Of a stretch of 19,288 nucleotides of DNA, positions 1 to 7,614 are shown piece after piece; positions within the stretch are counted from its first letter, which is position 1, and each line of letters begins with the position of its first letter. Source of the DNA: Ghiorsea sp. (GTDB taxonomy: Bacteria > Pseudomonadota > Zetaproteobacteria > Mariprofundales > Mariprofundaceae); contig JALUWH010000045.1 in assembly GCA_027019685.1 (NCBI GenBank), forward strand, positions 1 through 19,288. Reading direction: 5' to 3'. The position numbers were made by a program, and so were the translations under genes. A model generated the notes under the pieces. The model did no database searches, was not told the DNA's origin, and saw nothing but the letters and a program-made list of their open reading frames with translations.

Positions 1-2
1 TG

Positions 3-704
3 ATTCAAGCTGCCGTGGATGTTATCACTGAAAAAGGTTTTAAGGCGGCAACCATGCGTGAAATGGCACGCAAAGGTGGCGTATCCGATGCCACGATTTA
101 CAATTATTTCCCAACCAAAGAAAAGATATTGGTTGCCTATTTTGAAGATATTCAAAGCAAGGTGATTGAGACCTTAAAAAGCATAGATAATTTCCATACC
201 TTTAGCTTGCAGGAACAGCTACAAACCTTAATTGAAACTGAGCTAGCATTTTATTTACCTGATAGAGAGTTTGTTACCATTGCTTTTGAACGCGCCATGC
301 AAACACCTATATCGAGTAAAAGTGAAATGGCGAAAAGCAGAGCAATGTTTGTCGAAGCTGTGAGCGATATGCTTGAAGCAGCCATGGAAGCGGGCGAAAT
401 TCCAGAACAACCTTATCAGGGGTTGATTCCAGAGCTTATTGCCGACTTATATGCAGGTATTGTTTATTATTGGCTTAAAGATACATCTGAACGATTTACC
501 AGCACCACGCAATTATTGGACAAGAGTTTAGGGCTGTTGGCAGGCGTGTTGCAAACAGGCGTGATTGCCAAAGCTTTGGATATTGTTTCATTTCTGTTTA
601 AACAACATATGGGCAGCTACATCGAAAAAATGATTGCCGCAGCACCCATGGCAGAAAGTTTTAACAAACGCTCATTTATGGATAAGGGCATGGATAAGAA
701 ATGA
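3..704 (+). CDS. TetR-family transcriptional regulator, 5' end cut by window
   Basis: Likely a ligand-responsive DNA-binding repressor. The reading frame is open from base 3 and reads IQAAVDVITEKGF before the first possible internal start (GTG at 15). That is the usual first helix of a TetR domain, so the true start lies upstream of the window. The helix-turn-helix follows directly, with TMREMARKGGVSDATIYNYF and then PTKEKILVAYF, the most conserved part of the family. The remaining ~180 residues are the helical ligand/dimer domain, which I cannot assign to a ligand. The stop overlaps the ATG of the ABC1 kinase gene (ATGA at 701-704), so the two are probably translated together. The regulator may control this operon, but I cannot see an operator because the upstream DNA is missing. 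Confidence 0.93.
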   Translation: MQAAVDVITEKGFKAATMREMARKGGVSDATIYNYFPTKEKILVAYFEDIQSKVIETLKSIDNFHTFSLQEQLQTLIETELAFYLPDREFVTIAFERAMQTPISSKSEMAKSRAMFVEAVSDMLEAAMEAGEIPEQPYQGLIPELIADLYAGIVYYWLKDTSERFTSTTQLLDKSLGLLAGVLQTGVIAKALDIVSFLFKQHMGSYIEKMIAAAPMAESFNKRSFMDKGMDKK

Positions 705-2008
705 AAGAGAATATACCAAAAAGCAAGCTAAAACGCTCAGGTGTTGCGGCTTTAGCAGCCGCTAAGGTGGGTGCGAGGCAGTTGTCGCACTTGTCGAAAC
801 GCCCTTTTTTATCTAAACAACAGAAAGAAGAACAAACCCTTACTACGGACACAGCCAATGCAGATGTCATTTTTAAAGCTTTGGTACAATTGCGAGGTAC
901 AGCTCTCAAAGTAGCGCAAATGTTAAGTATGGAAACGGACTTGCTGCCTGAAAAGTATCGTAAGGAGTTGGCAAAGTCGTATTACCAAGTGCCGCCGTTG
1001 AATCGCTCATTGATTCGTAAAGAAATTATGCAGGAATTGGGCGCAACACCTGAACAAGTGTTTAAGAGCTTTGATGACCAGGCCTTTGCTGCGGCAAGCC
1101 TTGGTCAAGTTCATCATGCGGTTTCGCAAACGAATGCGCAGATTGCCGTAAAGGTTCAATACCCTGGTATTGATTCCACGATTATGAGTGACATCCAGTT
1201 GATAAAACAACTTCTTCGCCCGATGAAAGATTACAAAGAAATTAAAGCTGTGCTTGAAGAAATTGAAGAGAGAATGAATGAAGAAACCAATTATTTATTA
1301 GAAGCAGGGAATATCGATTGGTTTGCGGCTCATTTGCAGATGAAGCAGGTGACTATCCCGAAGGTGTACCATGAACAAAGCAGTAAACGGGTATTGAGTA
1401 TGCAGCGGTTAGAAGGAATGCACTTGATGGAATGGCTTAAAACCAATCCTTCACAGCAACAAAGGGATACAGCCGCGCAAACCGTTTATGATATTTATAT
1501 GCGTTCTGTTTTTGAACTGCATCGCTTTCATGCCGACCCCAATGTAGGCAATTATTTGTTCCAAAAAGATGGAAACATTGGGCTGATTGATTTTGGCTGT
1601 GTTAAAACACTATCACCTCAATTTTCTCTACAGTACTCGACGCTTAATCAAGCTGTAGATAGAGGTGATTTTGAAAAGATTTGTGAAATTTATCGTGAGT
1701 TGGGCGTACTTAAAGTTCAAAGAGAAGATATTTCAGACACATTCTACGAAACGATTCTTGCACCATTTTTTGATTGGTACTCAAAACCATACAAACATGA
1801 ATATTTTGATTTTTCGAAGCACCAAGGGTACACAAGTGAAGGGTTAAAGCTTGCTGAAAATATGCGCAAGAACCGAAGCGAAGAACGCAATTATGTGGAG
1901 GTGAATAAAGATTTTGTTTATTCGGATAGAACACTCTATGGGCTGTATAAAATGTTTGAGGTCATGGGGGCAAAAGTTCGTATGCAAAACAAATGGACGT
2001 GTGGTTAG
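701..2008 (+). CDS. ABC1/UbiB (AarF/ADCK) family atypical kinase
   Basis: A 435-residue protein-kinase-like ATPase of the ABC1/UbiB family, whose characterised members support ubiquinone biosynthesis and membrane-lipid processes. Visible motifs: the KxGQ-type signature, here KVAQ (residues 70-73) in RGTALKVAQMLSME; an alanine-rich nucleotide loop AAASLGQVH (130-138) in place of a glycine loop; catalytic lysine K151 in AVKVQYPG; E201 in NYLLEAGN; the catalytic loop HADPNVGN (277-284); and DFG at 297-299. The Gly-to-Ala change in the KxGQ motif is notable. The gene starts inside the stop of the TetR gene and is followed 10 nt later by a membrane protein and then DUF2867. This small operon, rather than a ubi gene neighbourhood, makes a housekeeping ubiB assignment unlikely. 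The substrate is unknown. Confidence 0.92.
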   Translation: MKENIPKSKLKRSGVAALAAAKVGARQLSHLSKRPFLSKQQKEEQTLTTDTANADVIFKALVQLRGTALKVAQMLSMETDLLPEKYRKELAKSYYQVPPLNRSLIRKEIMQELGATPEQVFKSFDDQAFAAASLGQVHHAVSQTNAQIAVKVQYPGIDSTIMSDIQLIKQLLRPMKDYKEIKAVLEEIEERMNEETNYLLEAGNIDWFAAHLQMKQVTIPKVYHEQSSKRVLSMQRLEGMHLMEWLKTNPSQQQRDTAAQTVYDIYMRSVFELHRFHADPNVGNYLFQKDGNIGLIDFGCVKTLSPQFSLQYSTLNQAVDRGDFEKICEIYRELGVLKVQREDISDTFYETILAPFFDWYSKPYKHEYFDFSKHQGYTSEGLKLAENMRKNRSEERNYVEVNKDFVYSDRTLYGLYKMFEVMGAKVRMQNKWTCG

Positions 2009-2018
2009 AAAGGTAGAT

Positions 2019-2453
2019 ATGAGTATGGAAAAAATCAATAAACTTCTTATCGTAGGTGGTTTATTAAGCTTGATTGCAGCGTTATTACATATCGCCATTA
2101 TCATTGGCGGAGGTGATATGTACCGTACGTTCGGTGCAGGCGAAGCACTTGCTGCTATGGACGAGGCAGGTTCACTTTACCCTGCACTTTTAACCTCTGG
2201 CATCGCGTTCATCCTTTTTATGTGGGCTTTATATGCTTTTTCAGGAGCTGGCTTAATCAGGCGATTACCACTGCTCAAACCAGCATTGGTTGTCATTTCA
2301 GTGATTTATCTTATCCGAGGTTTTGCGCTTATTCCCATTTGGCTAGTTCACCCAGAGCTGTTGAATAACTTTGTTATTTTGAGTTCAATGGTTTGTTTGG
2401 GTTATGGCTTTTGTTATGCCCTTGGAACTAAGCAGATATGGAGAATTAGGTGA
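2019..2453 (+). CDS. Four-helix integral membrane protein, unknown function
   Basis: A 144-residue hydrophobic protein. I chose ATG 2019 because an AAAGG ribosome binding site lies just upstream (about 2009-2013). The longer open frame from 1914 would overlap the kinase gene by ~95 nt and has no membrane character. Predicted membrane segments are near residues 7-29, 53-75, 84-108 and 116-136, with a soluble stretch (MYRTFGAGEALAAMDEAGS) between the first two. The pattern SGAGLIRRLPLLKPAL after segment 2 looks like a conserved-hypothetical family, but I cannot name it. It lies 10 nt after the ABC1 kinase stop, and its stop overlaps the DUF2867 start (GTGA), so it belongs to the TetR-ABC1 operon. 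Confidence 0.82.
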   Translation: MSMEKINKLLIVGGLLSLIAALLHIAIIIGGGDMYRTFGAGEALAAMDEAGSLYPALLTSGIAFILFMWALYAFSGAGLIRRLPLLKPALVVISVIYLIRGFALIPIWLVHPELLNNFVILSSMVCLGYGFCYALGTKQIWRIR

Positions 2454-2983
2454 GCAATGTTCGTGAGGTTGGTATCCCCGTTGGTTCAAACATATCGTTA
2501 TATAGTAAAGGCGTAGACTTGATGGATGCGTATATGGTTAGATTACCGAAAGGCAGCATTACTAGCCCTGAATTATTGGCAAAGTTTATATTTGAGCAAC
2601 AAGCATATTGGGTCATGGGTTTGATGAGACTGCGAGATATGTTTGTCAAAATGTTTAGGCTAAAAGTATCCACTGTGGAAGACTTTATAAGCACCGATAA
2701 ACATGGTGCTGAACGCATAGGTTTTTTTAAGGTTTATAGTTTGATAGATAATGAGATTATCATGGGTGAAGATGACCATCACTTAGATTTTAGGATTTCT
2801 GTATTGTACCGAGAGGGCGAATTTGGAGGCGAAAAATCACCTCATATTATCATATCAACAGTTGTGCTTTGTCATAATAGGTTGGGTAGGAATTACTTGC
2901 GGCTTATAAAACCGTTTCATCGAGTCATTGTAAAATCAGGATTAAGGCGAGCTGTTGTAAATGGATTCCCAAAACAGAAATAG
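2450..2983 (+). CDS. DUF2867 family protein
   Basis: A 177-residue soluble protein. The C-terminal half carries the pattern I associate with DUF2867: GEDDHHLDFRISVL, then ISTVVLCHNRLGRNYLRLI and KPFHRVIVKSGLRR. The N-terminal half has DAYMVRLPKGS and WVMGLMRLRDMF, also typical. The domain is often found fused to or beside NAD-binding SDR-like proteins, and its biochemical role is unknown. The start is GTG 2450, overlapping the preceding stop (GTGA) and preceded by GGAG at 2440-2443 with 6 nt spacing, so translation is probably coupled. It closes the TetR-ABC1-membrane protein-DUF2867 group. A 45-nt gap separates it from murI. Confidence 0.85.
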   Translation: MSNVREVGIPVGSNISLYSKGVDLMDAYMVRLPKGSITSPELLAKFIFEQQAYWVMGLMRLRDMFVKMFRLKVSTVEDFISTDKHGAERIGFFKVYSLIDNEIIMGEDDHHLDFRISVLYREGEFGGEKSPHIIISTVVLCHNRLGRNYLRLIKPFHRVIVKSGLRRAVVNGFPKQK

Positions 2984-3028
2984 ATTTGATGACTAGATGA
3001 ATATATTTTTGCAGCTAGTTTTCTGCAT

Positions 3029-4045
3029 GTGAATAATCCTATTGGCATATTTGATTCAGGTCTTGGTGGGCTGACGGTATTGGAAGATGTTCAAGCCTTA
3101 CTGCCGCATGAGGACTTGATATATATTGCAGACTCAACTTTTGCGCCGTATGGCAATAAAGATAGTGCTTTGATTGTGCAGCGGGCATGTGTGCTCGCTG
3201 ATTTTTTGCTTCAAACACATCATATAAAGGCATTGGTGGTGGCGTGCAATACGGCAACTGCAGAAGCTGTACACATATTGCGTGAGCGTTTGCAGATACC
3301 TGTGATTGGTATGGAGCCAGCCATTAAACCTGCGGTAGCATTAACCCAATCGGGGGTGGTCGCTGTGCTTGCTACTGCAAATACCCTTCAAAGTGATAAG
3401 TTTTCAAAGCTTTTGGATTCACATCAACATCAAGCGCGTATCATTACCCAACCTTGTGTGGGCTGGGTGGAAGCCATTGAGCGGGGAGAGCGGCATTCAG
3501 ATTGCACTAAGGCATTGGTGGCAAAATATGTGCAACCGATGCTTGAAGAAGGTGTGGATACGTTTGTTTTAGGTTGTACACATTATCCACTGCTTGAACC
3601 CGTGATGCGAGATTTATTGGGTGAGCAAGTTCATATTATTACTACAGGTCGTGCGGTTGCTAAGCGGCTGCAGCATCAGTTGGCAGCACAGCATGTTTTG
3701 AATCCACAAAGAGAAGATGGTAAGCAAAGTTTTTGGACTTCAGGTGATGGCAAACAAGTGAGTCGTATGGCAAGTGTATTGTTTCAACGAGAGATGGTTT
3801 TTAAGCCACTACCACAGCAGCATGAAACGATTATTATTGAGTTTGAACTTGAAAAGAAACAGCAGCTTTTGTTTCAGGCTTTATTGCAAGGTGAGGATGG
3901 GCTTGCTTTTGTGCGTTGTATGCATGGTGTGCAGCAACTTTGGACAACGTCCTCACAGATTGATGCATTAAAAGATTGGTTGAAATGCTTACCCAAGTCA
4001 TTCAACCTCTGCATCCTGCAAGAATATGTATGGACAGGCGAATAA
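3029..4045 (+). CDS. murI: Glutamate racemase with extra C-terminal domain
   Basis: Interconverts L- and D-glutamate to supply D-Glu for peptidoglycan; cytoplasmic and cofactor independent. The start is GTG 3029 (GTG AAT AAT CCT ATT GGC), giving the family N-terminus PIGIFDSGLGGLTVL with D9-S10. The two catalytic cysteines are present: C73 in VACNTAT and C183 in LGCTHYP. The racemase fold ends around FWTSGD (235-240) and the short stretch after it. Normal MurI proteins are about 260-285 residues. This one is 338, with roughly 74 additional residues (about 265-338) containing GEDGLAFVRCMHGVQQLWTT, reminiscent of the small DUF4911 domain. It is followed by tmk after 3 nt. The ribosome binding site before the GTG is weak. 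Confidence 0.95.
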   Translation: MNNPIGIFDSGLGGLTVLEDVQALLPHEDLIYIADSTFAPYGNKDSALIVQRACVLADFLLQTHHIKALVVACNTATAEAVHILRERLQIPVIGMEPAIKPAVALTQSGVVAVLATANTLQSDKFSKLLDSHQHQARIITQPCVGWVEAIERGERHSDCTKALVAKYVQPMLEEGVDTFVLGCTHYPLLEPVMRDLLGEQVHIITTGRAVAKRLQHQLAAQHVLNPQREDGKQSFWTSGDGKQVSRMASVLFQREMVFKPLPQQHETIIIEFELEKKQQLLFQALLQGEDGLAFVRCMHGVQQLWTTSSQIDALKDWLKCLPKSFNLCILQEYVWTGE

Positions 4046-4048
4046 CCT

Positions 4049-4678
4049 ATGACAACAGCTAAGTTTATTACATTTGAAGGTGGTGATGGCAGCGGTAAGA
4101 CTACGCAACTATCACGCACTGTAGATTGGTTAAAAAGCCAAGGTAAAGATGTATTGCAAACATTTGAGCCTGGAGATACAGCATTAGGCAAGGAAATCCG
4201 CCGTTTATTGTTGTCAGGTGAACATACGCCTGTACCTGTAACAGAGTTATTGCTTTTTTTGGCAGATAGAGCACAGCATGTGGAGAAGGTGATTAAGCCT
4301 GCATTAGCTGCTGGCAAGTGGGTGGTGTGTGATAGATATACGGACTCAACGCTTGCTTATCAGCTTGCGGGCAGAGCTTTGGAAGATAACCAAACACTAA
4401 GGGATATGCTGAGATGGGCAGAATGTGGGCTAAGCCCTGATGTGACGATTTGGTTGGATTTGCCTGTAGCTGATGCTGCGTTGCGTATGCAGGCGCGTGA
4501 AAGCAGTGGCGAAGTCGCTAACCGCTTGGATCATGAAAAAAAAGCTTTTCATGAAGCTGTGTATCATGCTTTTGCCAGCATTCAAAAAGAAAATCCACAG
4601 CGCATGAAATGTATTGATGCTCGGGGAGATATTGCGCAGGTACAACAAGATATTCGAGAAGTATTACAACATATATGA
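4049..4678 (+). CDS. tmk: Thymidylate kinase (dTMP kinase)
   Basis: Phosphorylates dTMP to dTDP with ATP, an essential step in dTTP supply. 209 residues, normal length. Walker A is GGDGSGKT (11-18), the DR(Y) motif is DRYTDS (95-100), and the lid region RESSGEVANRLDHE (150-163) carries basic residues. The substrate-loop motif usually written REPGGT reads FEPGDT (39-44), so Arg and one Gly are replaced. It starts 3 nt after murI, and its stop overlaps the holB start (ATGA, 4675-4678). The tmk-holB pairing is widespread in bacteria and supports both assignments. Confidence 0.96.
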   Translation: MTTAKFITFEGGDGSGKTTQLSRTVDWLKSQGKDVLQTFEPGDTALGKEIRRLLLSGEHTPVPVTELLLFLADRAQHVEKVIKPALAAGKWVVCDRYTDSTLAYQLAGRALEDNQTLRDMLRWAECGLSPDVTIWLDLPVADAALRMQARESSGEVANRLDHEKKAFHEAVYHAFASIQKENPQRMKCIDARGDIAQVQQDIREVLQHI

Positions 4679-5622
4679 ATAAGGTTCTAGGACATGAACA
4701 TGTGCAGCATACATTTGCACAAGCTTTGCAACAAGGTCGCTTGCACCATGCTTGGCTGCTTTATGGGGTCAAAGGTATTGGTAAAGCAAGCGTGGCAGCG
4801 CAGTTGGCAGCCTTATTCTTGTGTGAGCAGCCCAGTCAAGGACAGGCATGTGGTCAATGTCACCAGTGTGCCATGTTATATGCAGGTTCACATCCTGATT
4901 TTTCAAAAGTTTCCTTGTTGTATGATACGAAGAAGAAAAAATTTAATCGAGATATTAATATTGCCCAAACTAGAGAAGCTCTGGATTTTTTAGCACTCAC
5001 AGGTTTAAAAAGTCAAAAGCGCGTATTGATGATAGATGATGCAAACCTCATGAATAATCAGGCAGCAAATGCCTTGCTTAAAGGTTTGGAAGAACCAACA
5101 GAAGGTAGTTTGTTGTTGATTGTGTGCCATGATTTAACACGTTTACCTGCCACGATTCGTTCACGCTGTATGCTGCAAGCCTGCTCACCACTTAACCCAG
5201 AGCAAATGCAGCAGGTATTACAGGCGCAAGGCTTTGATGAAAAGTTGCTTCCATTGGCAACAGAACTGGGGCAAGGAAGCCTTGGTAGAATTGAAGTGTT
5301 ACAAGAAGATAGTCAGGCAAAAGCCTTGTTGGTTTGGCAAGGGCTGGTTGAGAATTTGGCGCATTCAGACATTGGGCGTATTCAGCAGTGGTTGGATAGC
5401 CATGTTAAAAATATACCACATGATTTAATTGCTAGTGTTGTCTTGCTTGCAGCCCAGAAACAGGCGATTGAGTTAACTTCGTGGCAACAATCAGATGCGT
5501 TGTTTGTTGCAATGCAAGCCGTTGCAAAATGGCCTAAGGAAGTAATGATGCATACTTTGCGACCAGTACCTGCGCTATTATCCTATATATTACAGTTGAG
5601 GGGTGCTTTAAAATCAAGATGA
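4675..5622 (+). CDS. holB: DNA polymerase III delta' subunit (clamp loader)
   Basis: Delta' is the stator subunit of the clamp loader that places the beta clamp on DNA. 315 residues. The AAA+ module shows a degenerate Walker A GVKGIGKAS (31-39), a zinc site with cysteines 50, 59, 62 and 65, a Walker-B-like segment VLMIDDANLMNNQAANALLK, and the sensor-1/arginine-finger SRC motif (IRSRCMLQ), all typical of delta'/gamma paralogues. The C-terminal half is helical and poorly conserved, as usual. It overlaps tmk upstream (ATGA) and the PAP2 gene downstream (ATGA at 5619-5622), suggesting a coupled murI-tmk-holB-PAP2 transcript. Confidence 0.95.
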   Translation: MNKVLGHEHVQHTFAQALQQGRLHHAWLLYGVKGIGKASVAAQLAALFLCEQPSQGQACGQCHQCAMLYAGSHPDFSKVSLLYDTKKKKFNRDINIAQTREALDFLALTGLKSQKRVLMIDDANLMNNQAANALLKGLEEPTEGSLLLIVCHDLTRLPATIRSRCMLQACSPLNPEQMQQVLQAQGFDEKLLPLATELGQGSLGRIEVLQEDSQAKALLVWQGLVENLAHSDIGRIQQWLDSHVKNIPHDLIASVVLLAAQKQAIELTSWQQSDALFVAMQAVAKWPKEVMMHTLRPVPALLSYILQLRGALKSR

Positions 5623-6542
5623 GTGTCTATAATACTTTTCTTTTAGCCACTTTTTTAGGTTTTTGCATGCTTTGCCCAAGTTATATTTTTGCACAAGATG
5701 AAGGGTTGGTTAGCATAAAAGAGCAGACAGAAGAAAGTCGTAAGGATAAATCAATGCGCTTGATTGATGAAACTCTGTTGCAGTATGATGATCTTAAAGA
5801 GATTTTTATGTATCCTTATGAGCATAGTGAAGACACGTGGTATTATTTGGCAGGGTTAGGTGGGTTGATTCTAGTAGATAAGCCAGTTACTGCTTATTAC
5901 CAAGACAAAATTGAACCTATATTTGCTGGTCATAAGTTAAAGTTTCCAAGTTGGGCTAAGTTTTGGCCTGATCGAGCAGCAGAAGGTTATATAACGCTTG
6001 GTGTTACAAGTTCGTATTTGGTGGGCATGGCTTTGAACGATGCAAGAATGCAACAGTCTGCGTTATTGGCAGGCAAAGCCTCGGTTTATTCGATATTAAT
6101 ATCGCATCTTACAATTAAAACTCTGCTCGCAAGAAAACGACCTGTAGCTAATTTAAGTTCGGGAGAAGGCGAATCAAGAGATTATACAACAAACCCATTT
6201 GCTTTTGGATATTATCATGCACCAAGCCTTCAGAGTGGGAAGCAATATGGAACAGCGATGCCTTCGCTTCATTACACAGACTTTTTTGCTGTGGCTAAAG
6301 TTTATCAGAAAATGTATAATAATTATTGGGTGCCTTATTCACTTTTAGCTATAGCATTAACTTCAAATATCCAGGGGCATAAACATTGGGTTTCAGATAT
6401 GGTGGCAGGGGCTGTAATAGGTACGTTGATAGGGGATGTGATTACAGACCATGTGCTTCAAGGTAATTATAAAAGTACCTCAATGATTTTACCCACCATT
6501 TCAGGTGATGAAGTGGGGCTAAGTTTAAACTATCAATTTTAA
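5619..6542 (+). CDS. Secreted PAP2-superfamily phosphatase-like protein
   Basis: A 307-residue protein with an N-terminal signal sequence (hydrophobic residues 7-24, likely cleavage after IFA at 25) and a PAP2 acid-phosphatase core. The three motifs are recognisable but not standard. Motif 1 is K167-x6-R174-P175 (KTLLARKRP). Motif 2 is P215-S-L-H218, where the family has PSGH. Motif 3 reads SNIQGHKHWVSD (249-260), keeping H256 and D260 but with Asn in place of the conserved Arg. Substrates in related proteins are lipid phosphates such as undecaprenyl pyrophosphate, phosphatidic acid or lipid A; here the substrate is unknown and activity is uncertain. The protein ends in LSLNYQF. The start overlaps the holB stop (ATGA). 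Confidence 0.85.
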   Translation: MSVYNTFLLATFLGFCMLCPSYIFAQDEGLVSIKEQTEESRKDKSMRLIDETLLQYDDLKEIFMYPYEHSEDTWYYLAGLGGLILVDKPVTAYYQDKIEPIFAGHKLKFPSWAKFWPDRAAEGYITLGVTSSYLVGMALNDARMQQSALLAGKASVYSILISHLTIKTLLARKRPVANLSSGEGESRDYTTNPFAFGYYHAPSLQSGKQYGTAMPSLHYTDFFAVAKVYQKMYNNYWVPYSLLAIALTSNIQGHKHWVSDMVAGAVIGTLIGDVITDHVLQGNYKSTSMILPTISGDEVGLSLNYQF

Positions 6543-6698
6543 GTTTAGTTGGTGTATGCGTGTTTTTTTATGCAGGATGTGAGCGTACCTCGTTCTTTTT
6601 GAGGGAAGTTGGCATTTGATGATGTTTCCTTAACTTGTTTGTTTATAGGGTATTTTTTTGTATTGTAGTATCATATTATGTGTGTAAAAATATTTTCC
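6543..6698. other. AT-rich intergenic spacer upstream of rpmE promoter
   Basis: No open frame of useful length on either strand. A short CCTC/GAGG inverted repeat lies near 6586-6603 but has no clean U-tract, so I do not call it a terminator. I see nothing else supportable before the rpmE promoter. Confidence 0.5.
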
Positions 6699-6727
6699 TT
6701 GAGTTTTCTTGTAAGTGAAGCTATAAA
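6699..6727 (+). promoter_or_regulatory. Sigma70-type promoter of the rpmE-rplU-rpmA operon
   Basis: TTGAGT (6699-6704), a 17-nt spacer and TATAAA (6722-6727). Transcription should start near 6733-6735, just ahead of a GC-rich leader, which is where a ribosomal-protein operon promoter is expected. Confidence 0.75.
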
Positions 6728-6732
6728 TCGCC

Positions 6733-6784
6733 GCCCTTTGCAGGGGTAGACCTTTTAAAAGGGTCTGAAATAGGAGTTGTTAAA
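6733..6784 (+). promoter_or_regulatory. Structured rpmE leader: two hairpins before the RBS
   Basis: The ~50-nt predicted leader contains CCCT-TTGC-AGGG (about 6734-6745). It is followed by a palindrome AGACC-TTTTAAAA-GGGTCT (about 6748-6766) that pairs along its length with one G-U. The second hairpin ends about 5 nt before the AGGAG ribosome binding site (6772-6776), which has 8-nt spacing to the GTG start. The position suits translational autoregulation of a ribosomal-protein mRNA. That role is inference; only the inverted repeats are seen. Confidence 0.5.
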
Positions 6785-7000
6785 GTGAAAGCAGAAATTC
6801 ATCCAGAATATCTTGTTGCCAAAGTGACTTGTTCATGTGGTAACGCTTTTGAAACTCGCTCTACTAAGGGCGATTTGCAAGTGGAAATTTGCTCCGCATG
6901 TCATCCATTCTACACTGGTAAACAGAAGATTGTAGATACGGAAGGTCGCGTTGAGCGCTTCTACAAAAAATATGGTAAAAAGCCTGCGAAAGCAGCTTAA
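6785..7000 (+). CDS. rpmE: Ribosomal protein bL31, zinc-binding type
   Basis: Component of the large ribosomal subunit near the central protuberance, bridging to the small subunit. 71 residues, normal length. The start is GTG 6785 with AGGAG 8 nt upstream. N-terminus MKAEIHPEY is typical. Four cysteines (16, 18, 36, 39) in CSCGNAF and ICSACHPFYTG form the zinc ribbon, so this is the Zn-containing type rather than the Cys-less paralogue. It leads the rpmE-rplU-rpmA operon, which is less usual since rplU commonly comes first; rplU follows after 24 nt. Confidence 0.97.
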   Translation: MKAEIHPEYLVAKVTCSCGNAFETRSTKGDLQVEICSACHPFYTGKQKIVDTEGRVERFYKKYGKKPAKAA

Positions 7001-7024
7001 ACCTGAAGCTGGAGAGCAAATTAT

Positions 7025-7330
7025 ATGTATGCTGTAATTAAAACAGGCGGTAAACAATACCGCGTTGCTGAAGGTGATGTTGTTCGCATTGAAAAGCTGA
7101 ACGCAGATATTGGAAGTGAAGTAACATTTGATGAAGTTTTGATGGTTGGCGAAGGTGCTGAAATCAAAGCTGGTAAAGATGCTGAGAAAGCGACTGTAAC
7201 AGGTGTGATTACTGAAGCAGGCCGCGGTCAAAAAGTTGTAATCTTTAAGAAACGTCGTCGTAAAAACTACCGTTTGACCAAGGGTCATAGGCAGTCTTTT
7301 ACTGCGGTTCGTATCGCGAAGATTGGTTAA
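7025..7330 (+). CDS. rplU: Ribosomal protein bL21
   Basis: Large-subunit protein binding 23S rRNA, with bL20 contact in known ribosomes. 101 residues, typical length, beginning MYAVIKTGGKQYRV and carrying the basic KKRRRKNYRLTKGHRQ stretch near the C-terminus. The ribosome binding site GGAG is at 7011-7014. It is followed 11 nt later by rpmA, whose ribosome binding site overlaps this gene's stop codon. This is the standard rplU-rpmA pairing. Confidence 0.98.
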   Translation: MYAVIKTGGKQYRVAEGDVVRIEKLNADIGSEVTFDEVLMVGEGAEIKAGKDAEKATVTGVITEAGRGQKVVIFKKRRRKNYRLTKGHRQSFTAVRIAKIG

Positions 7331-7341
7331 GGAGATAACTC

Positions 7342-7590
7342 ATGGCACATAAGAAAGCAGGCGGCTCCACGAATAACGGACGCGACTCAAACTCCAAACG
7401 CCTTGGCGTGAAGAAATATGGTGGCGAAGTTGTTGTTGCTGGCAATATCATTGTTCGTCAACGCGGCAAGAAAATTCGTCCAGGTGATAACGTGGGTCTT
7501 GGTAAAGACTTTACATTGTTCGCACTAACTGATGGAAACATTGAATACTTCAAACGCGCTGGTCGTACTACGGTTCGTGTTGTAAGCTAA
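7342..7590 (+). CDS. rpmA: Ribosomal protein bL27
   Basis: Large-subunit protein whose N-terminal tail reaches the peptidyl-transferase centre. 82 residues. The mature-type N-terminus MAHKKAGGSTNNGRDSNSKR is directly encoded, so there is no Firmicute-style cleaved extension. AAGGAG (7329-7334) overlaps the rplU stop and lies 7 nt before ATG. The gene is followed 25 nt later by a strong intrinsic terminator. Confidence 0.98.
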   Translation: MAHKKAGGSTNNGRDSNSKRLGVKKYGGEVVVAGNIIVRQRGKKIRPGDNVGLGKDFTLFALTDGNIEYFKRAGRTTVRVVS

Positions 7591-7614
7591 TCGCTACAAA
7601 TATTGAGATGTTTT

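Noticed and set aside
1914..2018. Longer N-terminus for the four-helix membrane protein
   Set aside because: It would overlap the kinase gene by ~95 nt and lacks a ribosome binding site, whereas ATG 2019 has one and starts just before the first helix.
3874..4317. 147-codon minus-strand ORF across the murI-tmk junction
   Set aside because: Spans the complement of two well-supported genes, with no recognisable domain.
6586..6603. CCTC/GAGG inverted repeat as a terminator for the PAP2 gene
   Set aside because: Four-base stem with a T-rich loop and no U-tract after it.
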